From Brumimicrobium sp041655765 (lineage in GTDB: Bacteria; Bacteroidota; Bacteroidia; Flavobacteriales_D; Crocinitomicaceae): a stretch of DNA of 64,000 nt. The stretch spans positions 1 through 64,000 of the forward strand of contig JBBAEU010000007.1 in assembly GCA_041655765.1 (NCBI GenBank), in the 5' to 3' direction. The notes under the pieces are model-generated. The model worked only from the letters and a program-made list of their open reading frames with translations. It was not told the origin of the DNA and ran no database searches. The translations under genes and the position numbers were made by a program. Positions 7,709 to 16,670 of the stretch are shown piece by piece. Each line of letters opens with the position of its first letter. Positions within the stretch are counted from its first letter, which is position 1.

Positions 7709-9176
7709 TTTTTAATTGTTGGTAATCAGCTTCTTTTAGCCTTGTTATAGTTTGTATCTTATTTTTAAAACTCGGTATTTCTCTTATTTTCTGTAAAGTT
7801 ACTTTCTTTTTTAAGTAATTGATAAGTCTAAACGTAATAACATTCAGTTTTCCCTTTTCGTCCAGCATCTTTTGTAAATCAGTCTGAGAAAAAACAGTCT
7901 TATTTTTTACGATTTCCCAAAGATGTTCAAAGTTATCTACGATTTCGATATTTTCCAATATTCCCACAGGTTCAATGGCTTTACTATTCTTTGAAGCATA
8001 AAAGAACAAAATATCTCCTTGTTGTAGTTTAACAGTTTTTGAACTTGATATATAGGCTTTTATTATCGTATTTCCTTGAATTTCATTTATACTGTCTAAA
8101 GTATTGTCAAAAAGAGTGGGATTTCTAAATTCTCCATCTTTAAAAAGTGAACCATAGTAATCAGGACGAATCGGAATGGCATATTTAGAAACGTCTTTGC
8201 CATCATAATAAAAAGGATGGTGTCCTATTGTATTCTTACAATCTGTTATTTTTGATTTATCAAGAGATTTTATCATTCGAATTTCTTCTAATCCTTGATT
8301 ATTTGTGAAGATGTTTTGATAAAACCCAAATTTAGTAAGCAAATCAATTAAATGTGTCTGCTTTTCGTAAACGGTAAGATATAAGTAGTTTATTTTTTGT
8401 TCTATACAATATTCAAACATTTTATTGATAAATAATTCTCCTAGTTTGATTCCGAAAGCTGTATCTGCAACTTTTAAAGTGCATATCTTCAACGCTTTCT
8501 CATAAATGTCTTTAATCTGATGGTCTTCTGTTGTTTCGATATTGTAAATGAGAATGGCGTGCAATTGTTCTTCAATTTGTAGCGTGTAGCATTTTCTATT
8601 TTTTTCCGCACATTTTTTTAACCAAGCATTAAAAGTTTCACTCCCATAATCTTCTCGTAAGCTGTCAAAAAATGAACCATTGAATTTATGCTCTATTTCT
8701 CTTATACTATGTTCTTTGAGTATAGGATGTGAAGGGATTTTAAAGGTGAATTTCTCTTCTAATAAATTTAGAATTGCTGTTACGTTAAGCACCTTGTTTT
8801 CAATCTTTATTTTTTGTGCTTTTGAATGTATTCCTTTATCTTCTGTGACAAAATAATCAACATAATTTTTACTTACTTGATAAAGTTGTAAGTTATCAAT
8901 TCTATCATTTTCATTTTTACAGCCTACTAAATTGTTAAAATCTTCATCTGGTTTTGAATAATCAGTTAGTTTTTCATACTTCTGTAATTTAGATTTTGTA
9001 ATCCGCTTTCTGTCAACATCCTTATCACGGTTTAAATCGTTTGGAATGGCTAAAGGATGATATACTATTTTACAGTTATTTGATATGGCTAACCTGTAAA
9101 ATTGAGCAAAACTTTCATTGATGACTTTGTTGTCTTCTAAATGAATCAAGATGTTAGTGTCGATTAAAATTCTCAT
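7671..9176 (-). CDS. PIN-GNAT-EVE-like three-domain fusion protein
   Basis: Protein of 501 residues with three recognisable parts. Residues 1 to about 130 are a PIN ribonuclease domain (MRILIDTNILIHLED, first acidic residue D6; later acidic cluster at YFVTEDKGIHS). About 190-310 is a GNAT-like acetyltransferase segment (YTLQIEEQLHAILIYNIE, then KLGELFINKMFEYC, then YLYLTVYEKQTHLIDLLTKF). About 345-501 is an EVE/ASCH-like PUA domain (VKLQQGDILFFYASKN, IEPVGILENIE). PIN domains cut RNA in many toxins, GNATs acetylate small molecules or tRNA, and EVE-like domains bind modified nucleic acid. The gene overlaps the ASCH gene by 38 bases. No antitoxin-like gene is adjacent, so it may be self-controlled or regulated by the ASCH partner. 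Domain calls are by pattern only. Confidence 0.72.
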   Translation of the reverse strand: MRILIDTNILIHLEDNKVINESFAQFYRLAISNNCKIVYHPLAIPNDLNRDKDVDRKRITKSKLQKYEKLTDYSKPDEDFNNLVGCKNENDRIDNLQLYQVSKNYVDYFVTEDKGIHSKAQKIKIENKVLNVTAILNLLEEKFTFKIPSHPILKEHSIREIEHKFNGSFFDSLREDYGSETFNAWLKKCAEKNRKCYTLQIEEQLHAILIYNIETTEDHQIKDIYEKALKICTLKVADTAFGIKLGELFINKMFEYCIEQKINYLYLTVYEKQTHLIDLLTKFGFYQNIFTNNQGLEEIRMIKSLDKSKITDCKNTIGHHPFYYDGKDVSKYAIPIRPDYYGSLFKDGEFRNPTLFDNTLDSINEIQGNTIIKAYISSSKTVKLQQGDILFFYASKNSKAIEPVGILENIEIVDNFEHLWEIVKNKTVFSQTDLQKMLDEKGKLNVITFRLINYLKKKVTLQKIREIPSFKNKIQTITRLKEADYQQLKNEGYFDRRYIID

Positions 9177-9226
9177 AGCTCTTCAAAAATAGCATAATGC
9201 ACGAATAAAACCTCATAATATTCAAT

Positions 9227-9685
9227 TTAAACCCTCACCAATCTCATCAAAGGTTCAAATGAATACATAGCAGCTCTTCGTCCAGCGGCTTCTTCTCTTA
9301 AAACTAAATAGCCATTGTCAACCAATTTTCGGATAATGAGTACTGCAGTAGCGTTGGGAATTTTCGTGGTGCTGACAAATTTATTATTTCTAAAAACGGG
9401 ATAAGTAAAAATAAAATCCAAAATTTCCATATTCCATTTGGATGAAAGCAGGTCTGAAAATTCAGCTTTTGTTGTTTCGTAAAGATTTTTAATACTCTCT
9501 GCTATCTCTAGATTTAGGATAGCCTGACTTTCAACCGCATTCAAGAAAAACTGAATCCATTTGTTCCAATCATTCGTTTGCGAAACATTTCTCATTTGTT
9601 CGATGTATTCGTCTTTATTTTCTTCAAAATAACCACTGATATAAAAATGCGGTTGAGTTTGATTATAGCTCCTGAACACAAACAC
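9227..9685 (-). pseudogene. Truncated Fic-family protein, C-terminal remnant
   Basis: The open frame encodes about 150 residues that match only the C-terminal part of Fic/DOC proteins. PHFYISGYFEENKDEYIEQM and NDWNKWIQFFLNAVESQA are the helices that follow the Fic core, and the end (VRKLVDNGYLVLREEA-like) is the winged-helix region. The catalytic HPFxxGNGR core is missing. The frame has no ATG at its start, only GTG at 9685, and a stop codon lies three codons upstream (9694-9692). The upstream sequence 9661-9774 is replaced by degenerate direct repeats. I read this as the leftover of a Fic gene destroyed by deletion or rearrangement at the island edge. A free-standing regulator made of the winged helix is possible but less likely. 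Confidence 0.7.
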
Positions 9686-9774
9686 TTTTGTTTACAACAA
9701 ATGAGCAAATTTTGTTGACAACATGTTTTGATTACAATTTCTGAATGCAAACCTTGTTGTTTACAAGAAATTGG
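9661..9774. repeat. Degenerate direct repeats at the broken 5' end of the Fic remnant
   Basis: GATTATAGCTCCTGAA (from 9661) and GATTACAATTTCTGAA (from 9730) begin two copies of a unit of about 38 bases, roughly 28 of 38 positions equal by eye. A further TTTTGTTGACAACA lies between them. The first copy overlaps the remnant's coding frame. The rest of 9686-10005 holds the two hairpin repeats and the carbonic anhydrase promoter. Confidence 0.5.
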
Positions 9775-9798
9775 AAAATATTGTATCCAAGTATCTCT

Positions 9799-9843
9799 AA
9801 CCACACAAGAACACAGTTTATTTGTCTATGTATCTATGTGGTT
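9799..9843. repeat. Palindromic hairpin repeat, copy 3 (island edge)
   Basis: The right arm CTATGTATCTATGTGGTT (9826-9843) is identical to the right arms at 425-442 and 881-898. The left arm AACCACACAAGAACACAG (9799-9816) has diverged. No GxxExxY gene is adjacent, so this is an orphan copy. Confidence 0.75.
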
Positions 9844-9892
9844 TACACATGAATAACACCCTGAATTTATAACAAAATAAGTATTGATTTTT

Positions 9893-9938
9893 AACCACAT
9901 AGTGACATAGTTTTTTCTTTCAATGTATTTACATAGTT
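9893..9938. repeat. Palindromic hairpin repeat, copy 4 (island edge)
   Basis: The left arm AACCACATAGTGACATAG (9893-9910) is identical to that at 399-416. The right arm CAATGTATTTACATAGTT (9921-9938) is degenerate. It is the last copy before the core genes begin. Confidence 0.7.
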
Positions 9939-9958
9939 GAAATAAATCTTAATATTTT

Positions 9959-9989
9959 TTGTTATAGACCTTGCTAATTAATAAATTTG
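9959..9989 (+). promoter_or_regulatory. Bacteroidota-type promoter for carbonic anhydrase
   Basis: TTG at 9959-9961, 20 bases, then TAAATTTG at 9982-9989, matching the -33/-7 consensus TTG...TAnnTTTG. The start codon is at 10006, giving a very short leader. Confidence 0.6.
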
Positions 9990-10005
9990 ACGAAATTTAC
10001 AAGAT

Positions 10006-10635
10006 ATGGAAATCAAAGAAGTATTTGAAAACAATGAAAAATGGATTAAGGACTCTTTATCTAAAGATCCAGAATTTTTCAATAAACTCACAAAAGGTCA
10101 ATATCCTTCTTTTTTATTTATTGGCTGTTCAGACAGTAGAGTAACCGCTGAAGCGATGATGGGTGTTGGACCTGGAGAAGTATTTTCTCACCGAAATATT
10201 TCGAACATGGCGCCAAACAACGACTTAAATGTTTTATCTGTAATAAATTATGCAGTGGAGCATCTTAAAGTTCCTCACATTATTGTTTGCGGACATTATG
10301 GCTGTGGTGGGATAAAAGCAGCAATGCAGCCTAAAGATTTAGGTCTTCTCAATCCTTGGCTACGTAACATTCGTGATGTTTACAGATTACATCAAGAGGA
10401 GCTGAATGCGATTGAATGTGATACAAAAAGATATGATAGACTTGTAGAGTTGAACGTGTATGAGCAGTGCATCAACGTGATAAAAACCAAGGATGTGCAA
10501 ATGGCCTTAGCCGACAAAAAAGTTAGGGTTCACGGTTGGGTATTTGATATGAAAACAGGGAAAATCATCAATCTGAATATTAACGAACATGAAATTATGA
10601 AAGACATTATTAGTGTCTACAACATAATGAATTAA
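10006..10635 (+). CDS. can: Beta-class carbonic anhydrase
   Basis: Protein of 209 residues, typical of bacterial beta-carbonic anhydrases, which interconvert CO2 and bicarbonate in the cytoplasm. The zinc ligands are visible: C41 in FIGCSDSRV, H97 and C100 in CGHYGCGG. The catalytic dyad D43/R45 is in CSDSR. HRNISNMAP (62-70) is the usual conserved stretch after the first motif. It is a single gene with its own promoter just upstream and faces the convergent patatin gene, whose stop is 12 bases away. It is the first core-metabolism gene after the defence island. No signal peptide. Confidence 0.95.
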   Translation: MEIKEVFENNEKWIKDSLSKDPEFFNKLTKGQYPSFLFIGCSDSRVTAEAMMGVGPGEVFSHRNISNMAPNNDLNVLSVINYAVEHLKVPHIIVCGHYGCGGIKAAMQPKDLGLLNPWLRNIRDVYRLHQEELNAIECDTKRYDRLVELNVYEQCINVIKTKDVQMALADKKVRVHGWVFDMKTGKIINLNINEHEIMKDIISVYNIMN

Positions 10636-10647
10636 TTTAATATTTTT

Positions 10648-12960
10648 TTATCGTATCGACCGATCATTAAAAATCACATATCCAAAACTCAACTGTAGCA
10701 TAACAGGATTTCGTTGTTTAGGAAAGTAGTGTGCCGAAAAACGAAGAGGACCCAGAGGAGAATGGTAGATTAAGGATGTTGCAGCCATTGGTAAACCTCC
10801 TTTTAAGAACCCTGACAAACCAAACGTACCGTCATCGTGTAGAGTCAAACTCCTAAAAGGCTGATAAAAATAGGGTTCGATTCTTAATTCTAAAAAATTC
10901 TTATAATTAAAAATAAGATTAATTCCTCCTCCTATATATTGAGGCGCTCTGTACTCTGGCATGAACAACGTCTGGGCATCGGGCAACGGAGAAAAGTCAG
11001 AAAAAGTTAACAATGACGCTGTATAATTAGAGAAGAGAGACAGAGAATTAAATACTCCCTTTCCATATATTCCAATTTTAAAGAAAGGAGTCATTCTAAA
11101 GTAACGTTTCCCTTCAATTGAAAGATTAATCCATCGGTGAAAACTTCTCAAATCATATTCATTAGAAGTAGTGTTTCCTGAAATACTTTGTTCCTTCCCT
11201 TGAACATACCGAAATGTTGCCTTTAGCATCGCTCCTTCGGATGCCCATTGTTTTCTGTTTAAAGTATTGTATTCAAAATTCAGAGCGAGCATTTCCCCTT
11301 GAAAATTTGTAACATCAGCTGTATCAGCTTCTGAATACTCCAACGTTTGGTAATATTGATCTTTATTTTTAAACTTTCTGATGTCTAATCCCAATCTACC
11401 ATTATTCGTTATTGGGATTTGAGATGAAAGACCATAATATAACTCGTTTTGCAACAAAAATGATGGCTCTACATCCTCAAAAAAGCTGGATTTACTTTTA
11501 AAATAATCCCATATATTGAATGTAAAATAAGGCGATAACCTTATAGGAAAAAACGAAGGCAAATCATAATCAACCTTTACCTTTGTTGAGGTATAAAATT
11601 TACCAAAATACGTTTCTGCGTTCACGCCAACTGCCCCTTTTCCTAAATCTAAATAAGATATGCCCAAATAGCCTGTGTTCACGGATCTTGTCGTAAAATG
11701 TCCCCCAAACCTAACCGAAAAGGGCTTTTGTTTTGAAACATCTAAATCAAGATGGAAAGTGGAGTCTTTTCTTTTAGAAAGGGTCGGATATACGTACTTA
11801 ATTTGAGGTGTTGCATAAGTTCTAAAATAATATTTCTTAAAATCTTCATGTATTAATGGCTCGCTAATTGAATCTCGTTTAAAGTTGTTCTCCACAAATG
11901 AAACATCACTTCCTTTAAATGAATGAACTTCTATGGTAGATATTTCAACAGGAACTAACTTTTCTTTAAACTTTTCTCTTTTTTTATTCAAATCTTCTAC
12001 ACTTATACGTTCAGTAACATGAGATTTTATGCTATCAATATACGTTAATGCAGCAGTGTATCCGATTTCTATTGCTTGTTCTGTACTTTCGAATTCAAAT
12101 GTTCCAACATCTATTTCAGGTTCAATGATAATTCCTGCTTCACAGGGTAAAGAGTAATCTGTGCGTTTCATAAACATGGTTGAGATTTGGCTCAAAATAT
12201 CATCTTCTTGAGGCGGGCCATCATTTCCAGAAACATTACTCCCAATAATAAAATCTACTTGAAAATCTCTATATAAAATATCAACAGGAAAATTATTGTA
12301 CAATCCCCCATCAAACATCAATTTTCCATCAATCCGAATGGGGTTCAGATAAAAAGGATACGTCATGGATGTACGAATTGCTGCATTCAAATCGCCTGAA
12401 TTATATACCACACTTTCTTTAGCATAAATATCTGAAGCAACACAGCGAAAAGGAACAAACAGTGAATCAAAGTCTTCATTTAAAACAGCGCCAACCTGAG
12501 CCAAATCACGGAACATCACATAATCAACCATAGAAGGCGAGCCAATATGAGTTGGTAATGATTTGGTAAAAAGGCTATCAAAGGCAAATGAGAAGTTGAT
12601 AATAGAAGCATCTTCATCTGCCTCACGTAGAAGAAATCTTTCTGACGGTGATTTTTTAGCCGATGACAAACGTGATAAGCGCGTCATTTTTTTAAATTCA
12701 TCCGTAGTAACATATTCGGCAATTTCATCTGGAGAATATCCTGCGGCGTACATTCCCCCAATCAATGCACCGATACTTGTTCCCGTTATGTATGAGATTG
12801 GGATTTCATTTTCTTCCAACACCTTAATTACACCAATGTGTGCCATTCCTGTTGCACCACCACCAGATAATACAAGTCCAACCCCTTGAGCAACAAATAA
12901 ATTTGTCCAAGAAAGTCCAATTATTAATAAAAAAATGCCTAAGTTGTATCTCAACCTCAA
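10648..12960 (-). CDS. Patatin-like phospholipase with C-terminal outer-membrane barrel
   Basis: Protein of about 770 residues. An N-terminal signal peptide (hydrophobic to about residue 23, ending FVAQ) is followed by a patatin domain. It has the oxyanion loop GGGATG (33-38), the nucleophile elbow GTSIG with Ser at 62, and DGGLYNNFPVD carrying the catalytic Asp near 217. The C-terminal half is rich in alternating beta strands with aromatic ends (LRFSAHYFPKQR, LQLSFGYVIF), as in BamA/surface-antigen barrels, after a POTRA-like segment. So it is probably an outer-membrane lipase. No ATG is available: the frame opens with TTG at 12960 or 12954. A -7 box TACATTTG lies at 12987-12980, which supports this start region. 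Confidence 0.88.
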   Translation of the reverse strand: MRLRYNLGIFLLIIGLSWTNLFVAQGVGLVLSGGGATGMAHIGVIKVLEENEIPISYITGTSIGALIGGMYAAGYSPDEIAEYVTTDEFKKMTRLSRLSSAKKSPSERFLLREADEDASIINFSFAFDSLFTKSLPTHIGSPSMVDYVMFRDLAQVGAVLNEDFDSLFVPFRCVASDIYAKESVVYNSGDLNAAIRTSMTYPFYLNPIRIDGKLMFDGGLYNNFPVDILYRDFQVDFIIGSNVSGNDGPPQEDDILSQISTMFMKRTDYSLPCEAGIIIEPEIDVGTFEFESTEQAIEIGYTAALTYIDSIKSHVTERISVEDLNKKREKFKEKLVPVEISTIEVHSFKGSDVSFVENNFKRDSISEPLIHEDFKKYYFRTYATPQIKYVYPTLSKRKDSTFHLDLDVSKQKPFSVRFGGHFTTRSVNTGYLGISYLDLGKGAVGVNAETYFGKFYTSTKVKVDYDLPSFFPIRLSPYFTFNIWDYFKSKSSFFEDVEPSFLLQNELYYGLSSQIPITNNGRLGLDIRKFKNKDQYYQTLEYSEADTADVTNFQGEMLALNFEYNTLNRKQWASEGAMLKATFRYVQGKEQSISGNTTSNEYDLRSFHRWINLSIEGKRYFRMTPFFKIGIYGKGVFNSLSLFSNYTASLLTFSDFSPLPDAQTLFMPEYRAPQYIGGGINLIFNYKNFLELRIEPYFYQPFRSLTLHDDGTFGLSGFLKGGLPMAATSLIYHSPLGPLRFSAHYFPKQRNPVMLQLSFGYVIFNDRSIR

Positions 12961-12979
12961 TAAAATCAGTTAATTTGTA

Positions 12980-12987
12980 CAAATGTA
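12980..12987 (-). promoter_or_regulatory. -7 box for the patatin gene
   Basis: TACATTTG on the minus strand matches TAnnTTTG. The only TTG upstream is 14 bases away, closer than usual, so just the -7 element is claimed. It sits about 20 bases before the TTG start. Confidence 0.4.
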
Positions 12988-13017
12988 AAAGAAAAAAATG
13001 TCAATTATAGAATATTC

Positions 13018-13617
13018 ATGTTAGAAATACTTGACCATATCGGTTTATTTGCATTTGCCCTAAGTGGTGTTCTTACAGCATCTTATAAAAAATTTGATGC
13101 AATTGGTGGATATGTCATTGCTTTTACAACTGCATTGGGCGGTGGAACAATCAGAGATATATTACTTCATCAAGAAATTGCTTGGACAACTTCTGCTTCG
13201 CAAATTACCATCGTAATGATCGCAGCAACCATCGGGATTTTATTTCATAATTTGCTAGAACGTTGGAAAAGAACATTGTTTTTGTTCGATACAATTGGGA
13301 TTGCTACTTTTACAATTATTGGGGTTCAAAAAGGAATAGAGCATAACCAATTATATATTATTGCCTTGTTTTTGGGACTCATAACCGCAACATTTGGAGG
13401 AATGCTACGCGATGTATTATGCAAGGAAGTTCCACTTATTTTTAGGGAAGAAATGTATGCAATACCATGCTTATCAGGAGGCTTATTTTATATTTTTTCA
13501 GATTATATGGGTTGGACAAATCAATCCTTTGTTTTATGGATAAGTATCGGAATTATTATTGCATTCAGAACTTTGGCTGTAATCTTCCATTGGAAATCAC
13601 CGTTAATGACAAGATAA
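13018..13617 (+). CDS. Trimeric intracellular cation (TRIC) channel family protein (UPF0126)
   Basis: Integral membrane protein of 199 residues with about six or seven hydrophobic segments. It has two repeats, each with the family motif: GGGTIRDILLH near residue 41 and GGMLRDVLCKEVP near 125. This internal duplication is typical of the YicG/UPF0126 group, bacterial relatives of TRIC potassium channels. The substrate in this organism is unknown. It ends one base before the RNA methylase gene, so the two are co-transcribed. It is divergent from the patatin gene. Confidence 0.85.
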   Translation: MLEILDHIGLFAFALSGVLTASYKKFDAIGGYVIAFTTALGGGTIRDILLHQEIAWTTSASQITIVMIAATIGILFHNLLERWKRTLFLFDTIGIATFTIIGVQKGIEHNQLYIIALFLGLITATFGGMLRDVLCKEVPLIFREEMYAIPCLSGGLFYIFSDYMGWTNQSFVLWISIGIIIAFRTLAVIFHWKSPLMTR

Positions 13618-13618
13618 A

Positions 13619-15169
13619 ATGAAACAATTAGAGATCACAATAAAAACCCTTTTTGGATTAGAGGAAGCACTAAAGGAAGAAATTTGTGAATTAGGTTACA
13701 AAAATATTAAACTATTGAATCGTGCTGTTCAAGTTGATGGAACATGGGAAGACGTTTATCGATTCAATTATCGTTGCAGACTTGCAATTGCCGTCCTTGT
13801 GAAAATCGACGAATTTAAAATCCATAAAGAGGAAGATTTATATAAAAAAGCCAAAAAAATTGATTGGACTTCTTACTTTGATGTGGATAGAACTTTTGCC
13901 GTGAAAGGTTCGGTTTTTTCGACAGTTTTTAGGCACACACAATATCCGCTGTTATTAGTCAAAGATGCAATTGCAGATGTTTTTAGGGATAAATATAATA
14001 ATCGACCGGATGTCAATGTGAAGTCTCCACAAGTTGTAATAGATGTTCATATTACAGATAAAACCGTGGTGCTTTCATTGAACACCAATGGTTTGCCGTT
14101 GTATCAAAGAGGGTATCGACAAGAAATAGGAGAGGCACCAATCAACGAGGTTTTGGCTGCCGGATTATTGAGACTTTCTGGATGGGACAGAAAATCAACT
14201 TTGATTGATCCTATGACAGGTTCTGGTACGATTGCCATTGAAGCAGCTTTGTGGGCAGCAAATATTCCCGCAATGATAGAAAGAACGCATTATGCTTTTA
14301 AAAATTTTAAATCTTACGATGAAGATATTTGGCAAAAAGTACAAGCTGAAGGAAATCGACGACCACAAAATTTAGGTTTTCCTATTTTGGCTTATGATAT
14401 TGATGGAGAAATGATTCAAAAAGCCAAAAGAAACAGCAAAATTGCTCCGATTGGGAATATGATAAAATTTGAGATTGGAGATGCCACAAAAATAACAGCT
14501 CCAAAACAAAAAGGAATTGTGATTTGTAATCCGCCTTATGATGAACGATTGCATGAAAATGCTGAACAATTATATGAAGATTTAGGCAATAACTTCAAAC
14601 ATAATTTTGTTGGATTTGATTGTTGGATTATCTCTTCAAACATGGAAGCATTAAAAAGAGTTGGACTCCATCCGAGTAAAAAATTAAACGTTTTTAACGG
14701 AAATTTGGAATGTAGTTTTAGACAATTTCAAATCTTTAAAGGCTCGAAAAAGGAACATATTATCGAAGAGTTAGGTGATGATTATGTTGAACAAAAACCT
14801 ATTGAACAAAAGGCTCCAATAAAAAATAAAGAGGATGAAAAAAAGGCTGAGAAAGAAAAGGGGAAATATGAAATTAAGGGAAATGAACAGCCAACAGTTT
14901 TAAAACCAAAAAACAAGGATTTAAAACTAATTGATAAAAAATCGTACACCAGAGATTATAAAGATTCCAAGAGTAAGTACAGTTTTGGGCAATCAGTGGA
15001 GGACGAAAATTTAAAACCAAAAACCGAAGATTTAAAACCAAATGTTTCTGAGAAAAAATATGATTCCAAGCAGCCAAAAGATGAAATTAAACGTCCAAAA
15101 ACAAGAAAAAATCAACAAGAATCATTGAAAGATAAATTGAATAAAATCAAAAGAAAACGAGGCTCTTAA
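13619..15169 (+). CDS. THUMP-domain rRNA methyltransferase (RlmL/YpsC-like)
   Basis: Protein of 516 residues. The N-terminal part (about 45-160) fits a THUMP RNA-binding domain. The methylase core follows, with DPMTGSGTIAIEAA near 198-211 (AdoMet site) and NPPYDERL near 307-314 (catalytic N-P-P-Y). This is the pattern of 23S rRNA guanine-N2 methylases such as RlmL. Beyond about residue 385 there is a lysine- and glutamate-rich, low-complexity tail of about 130 residues (for example KNKEDEKKAEKEKGKYE). It is absent from the core family and is probably a flexible RNA-contacting extension. The start follows the TRIC stop by one base. Confidence 0.88.
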   Translation: MKQLEITIKTLFGLEEALKEEICELGYKNIKLLNRAVQVDGTWEDVYRFNYRCRLAIAVLVKIDEFKIHKEEDLYKKAKKIDWTSYFDVDRTFAVKGSVFSTVFRHTQYPLLLVKDAIADVFRDKYNNRPDVNVKSPQVVIDVHITDKTVVLSLNTNGLPLYQRGYRQEIGEAPINEVLAAGLLRLSGWDRKSTLIDPMTGSGTIAIEAALWAANIPAMIERTHYAFKNFKSYDEDIWQKVQAEGNRRPQNLGFPILAYDIDGEMIQKAKRNSKIAPIGNMIKFEIGDATKITAPKQKGIVICNPPYDERLHENAEQLYEDLGNNFKHNFVGFDCWIISSNMEALKRVGLHPSKKLNVFNGNLECSFRQFQIFKGSKKEHIIEELGDDYVEQKPIEQKAPIKNKEDEKKAEKEKGKYEIKGNEQPTVLKPKNKDLKLIDKKSYTRDYKDSKSKYSFGQSVEDENLKPKTEDLKPNVSEKKYDSKQPKDEIKRPKTRKNQQESLKDKLNKIKRKRGS

Positions 15170-15316
15170 TTTATTTTAAAATCAATATAAATAGATAAGT
15201 TTAAAGAAAAGTTAGTTTCTGTTGAAACCTCTATCCTTGGAAGTATTATCGCTTCACACACTTTGATTATTTCCCCTCGATGGAATTTATAGCATAGCTG
15301 AAAAACATCAAGAAAA

Positions 15317-16669
15317 CTAAAATTCTCTTAACCATTTTTTAAAGTGGAAATATGGGATAATTGCACGAAAAAACATCCAAGCTATAATTGCCCACCATAT
15401 TGTTTCAAGTCTTGGTGCAATCCAATGTCCAATTAACAAAACGGGTAAAAATCCGATTAAGGTTGATATAAAAAGTAGGTTTCTAAGAAATTTAGCTTTG
15501 CCCATTCCTTTATATATTCCATCGAGGGCAAAAGCCAAAGCGTTCAATAAAAGGCAGATTTCAAATAAATATAAAACTCGGGGATACGTTTCCCAGACCT
15601 CATCATTATCGATTAATAATCCCATTAAAGGTTTATGAAAAAGCACAAGTAAAGTTATCAATACGAAGGCGGTTAAGATGCTCAGACCTAAATGACGGCT
15701 TAGGTTTCTTTTCATAGCATCTTTATTTTTTGCGCCTAAAAACTTTCCTGCTTGTGCATTGGCCGAACTAGCGAAACCATCAAGAAAAAATGCAGAAAAA
15801 AGCCACAAATTCAGCATTACAGCATGTGTTGCTGCTTCTATTGTACCATAAATATTTGAAAATTTATGGGTGAGCATCAACACCAAATTCAAAACAGCAG
15901 TCCTCAACACCAAGTTTCCTGCAATTTGCAATAACGGAATAAACTGATCATTCAATTTCCACGAATGCTTCAGCTCTATTTTAGCATGAAAAAACAGGAA
16001 ATAAAGTGCCAAAATAAACATCACTGCCTGTGCAATTACACTGGCGATTGCCGCTCCATCAACGCCCATGGGTTCTGTCCAATTGAACCAGCCCAAAACG
16101 AAAACAAAATCTAAAAATACATTCAGTAATCCACCCGTTAAGGCCACAATCATCATCCACCAGGTATTTTGAACACCTCTAAAAACTCCGAAAAGTGAAA
16201 ATGTAACCAACGTTAATGGAAGTCCCCAAACCCGGATATTAAAATAAGAAACCGAGTCTTTTAAAATACCTCCTTGTGCAGAAAGTATATTTTCAAATAT
16301 CCAAGCAGATGAGAAATAGGCAGCTATCATCGTAACAATTCCAACAGAAAGATTAAAATAAATCATCTGAGGAATAAGTGTTGCCATTTTTCCCATATTT
16401 GACGAACCATAAGCCTGAGAGACAAGAGCAGAAATAGCGCTTTTAATTTGTGCAAAAATCCATATTATTGATGAAAGTAAACTTCCTGCTAGACCAACTG
16501 CGGCAACAGCTGTAATATTTTCATTGGATTCGCTAAAAGAATCATATCCTATATTTCCAACAACTGCAATATCTGTTAAAGACAAAACTGGCTCCATAAC
16601 GCCTCCTAACATTGCAGGAAGAGCCAATTTCCAAATGGATTCGTATGTTGGTTGTTTTACTGTAGCCAA
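15317..16669 (-). CDS. MATE family multidrug/organic cation exporter
   Basis: Protein of 450 residues with about 12 membrane segments in two MATE repeats. It begins ATVKQPTYESIWKLALPAMLG, the standard DinF/NorM-type opening. The frame contains no upstream ATG before a stop at 16702, and the next Met is residue 20, inside the first helix. The start is therefore probably the TTG at 16669. That TTG is only a few bases after the T-run of a strong terminator for the upstream small gene (16671-16703). Expression would then need read-through or a promoter I cannot see. Family assignment is firm; substrate is unknown. Confidence 0.9.
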   Translation of the reverse strand: MATVKQPTYESIWKLALPAMLGGVMEPVLSLTDIAVVGNIGYDSFSESNENITAVAAVGLAGSLLSSIIWIFAQIKSAISALVSQAYGSSNMGKMATLIPQMIYFNLSVGIVTMIAAYFSSAWIFENILSAQGGILKDSVSYFNIRVWGLPLTLVTFSLFGVFRGVQNTWWMMIVALTGGLLNVFLDFVFVLGWFNWTEPMGVDGAAIASVIAQAVMFILALYFLFFHAKIELKHSWKLNDQFIPLLQIAGNLVLRTAVLNLVLMLTHKFSNIYGTIEAATHAVMLNLWLFSAFFLDGFASSANAQAGKFLGAKNKDAMKRNLSRHLGLSILTAFVLITLLVLFHKPLMGLLIDNDEVWETYPRVLYLFEICLLLNALAFALDGIYKGMGKAKFLRNLLFISTLIGFLPVLLIGHWIAPRLETIWWAIIAWMFFRAIIPYFHFKKWLREF

Positions 16670-16670
16670 T

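Noticed and set aside
9592..9804. 70-residue open frame on the minus strand overlapping the Fic remnant
   Set aside because: Cysteine-rich, repeat-derived composition with no family pattern; it follows from the degenerate direct repeats, and the Fic-like frame explains the region better.
399..9938. CRISPR array formed by the hairpin repeats
   Set aside because: Four copies only, irregular spacing, palindromic with diverged arms, and no cas genes.
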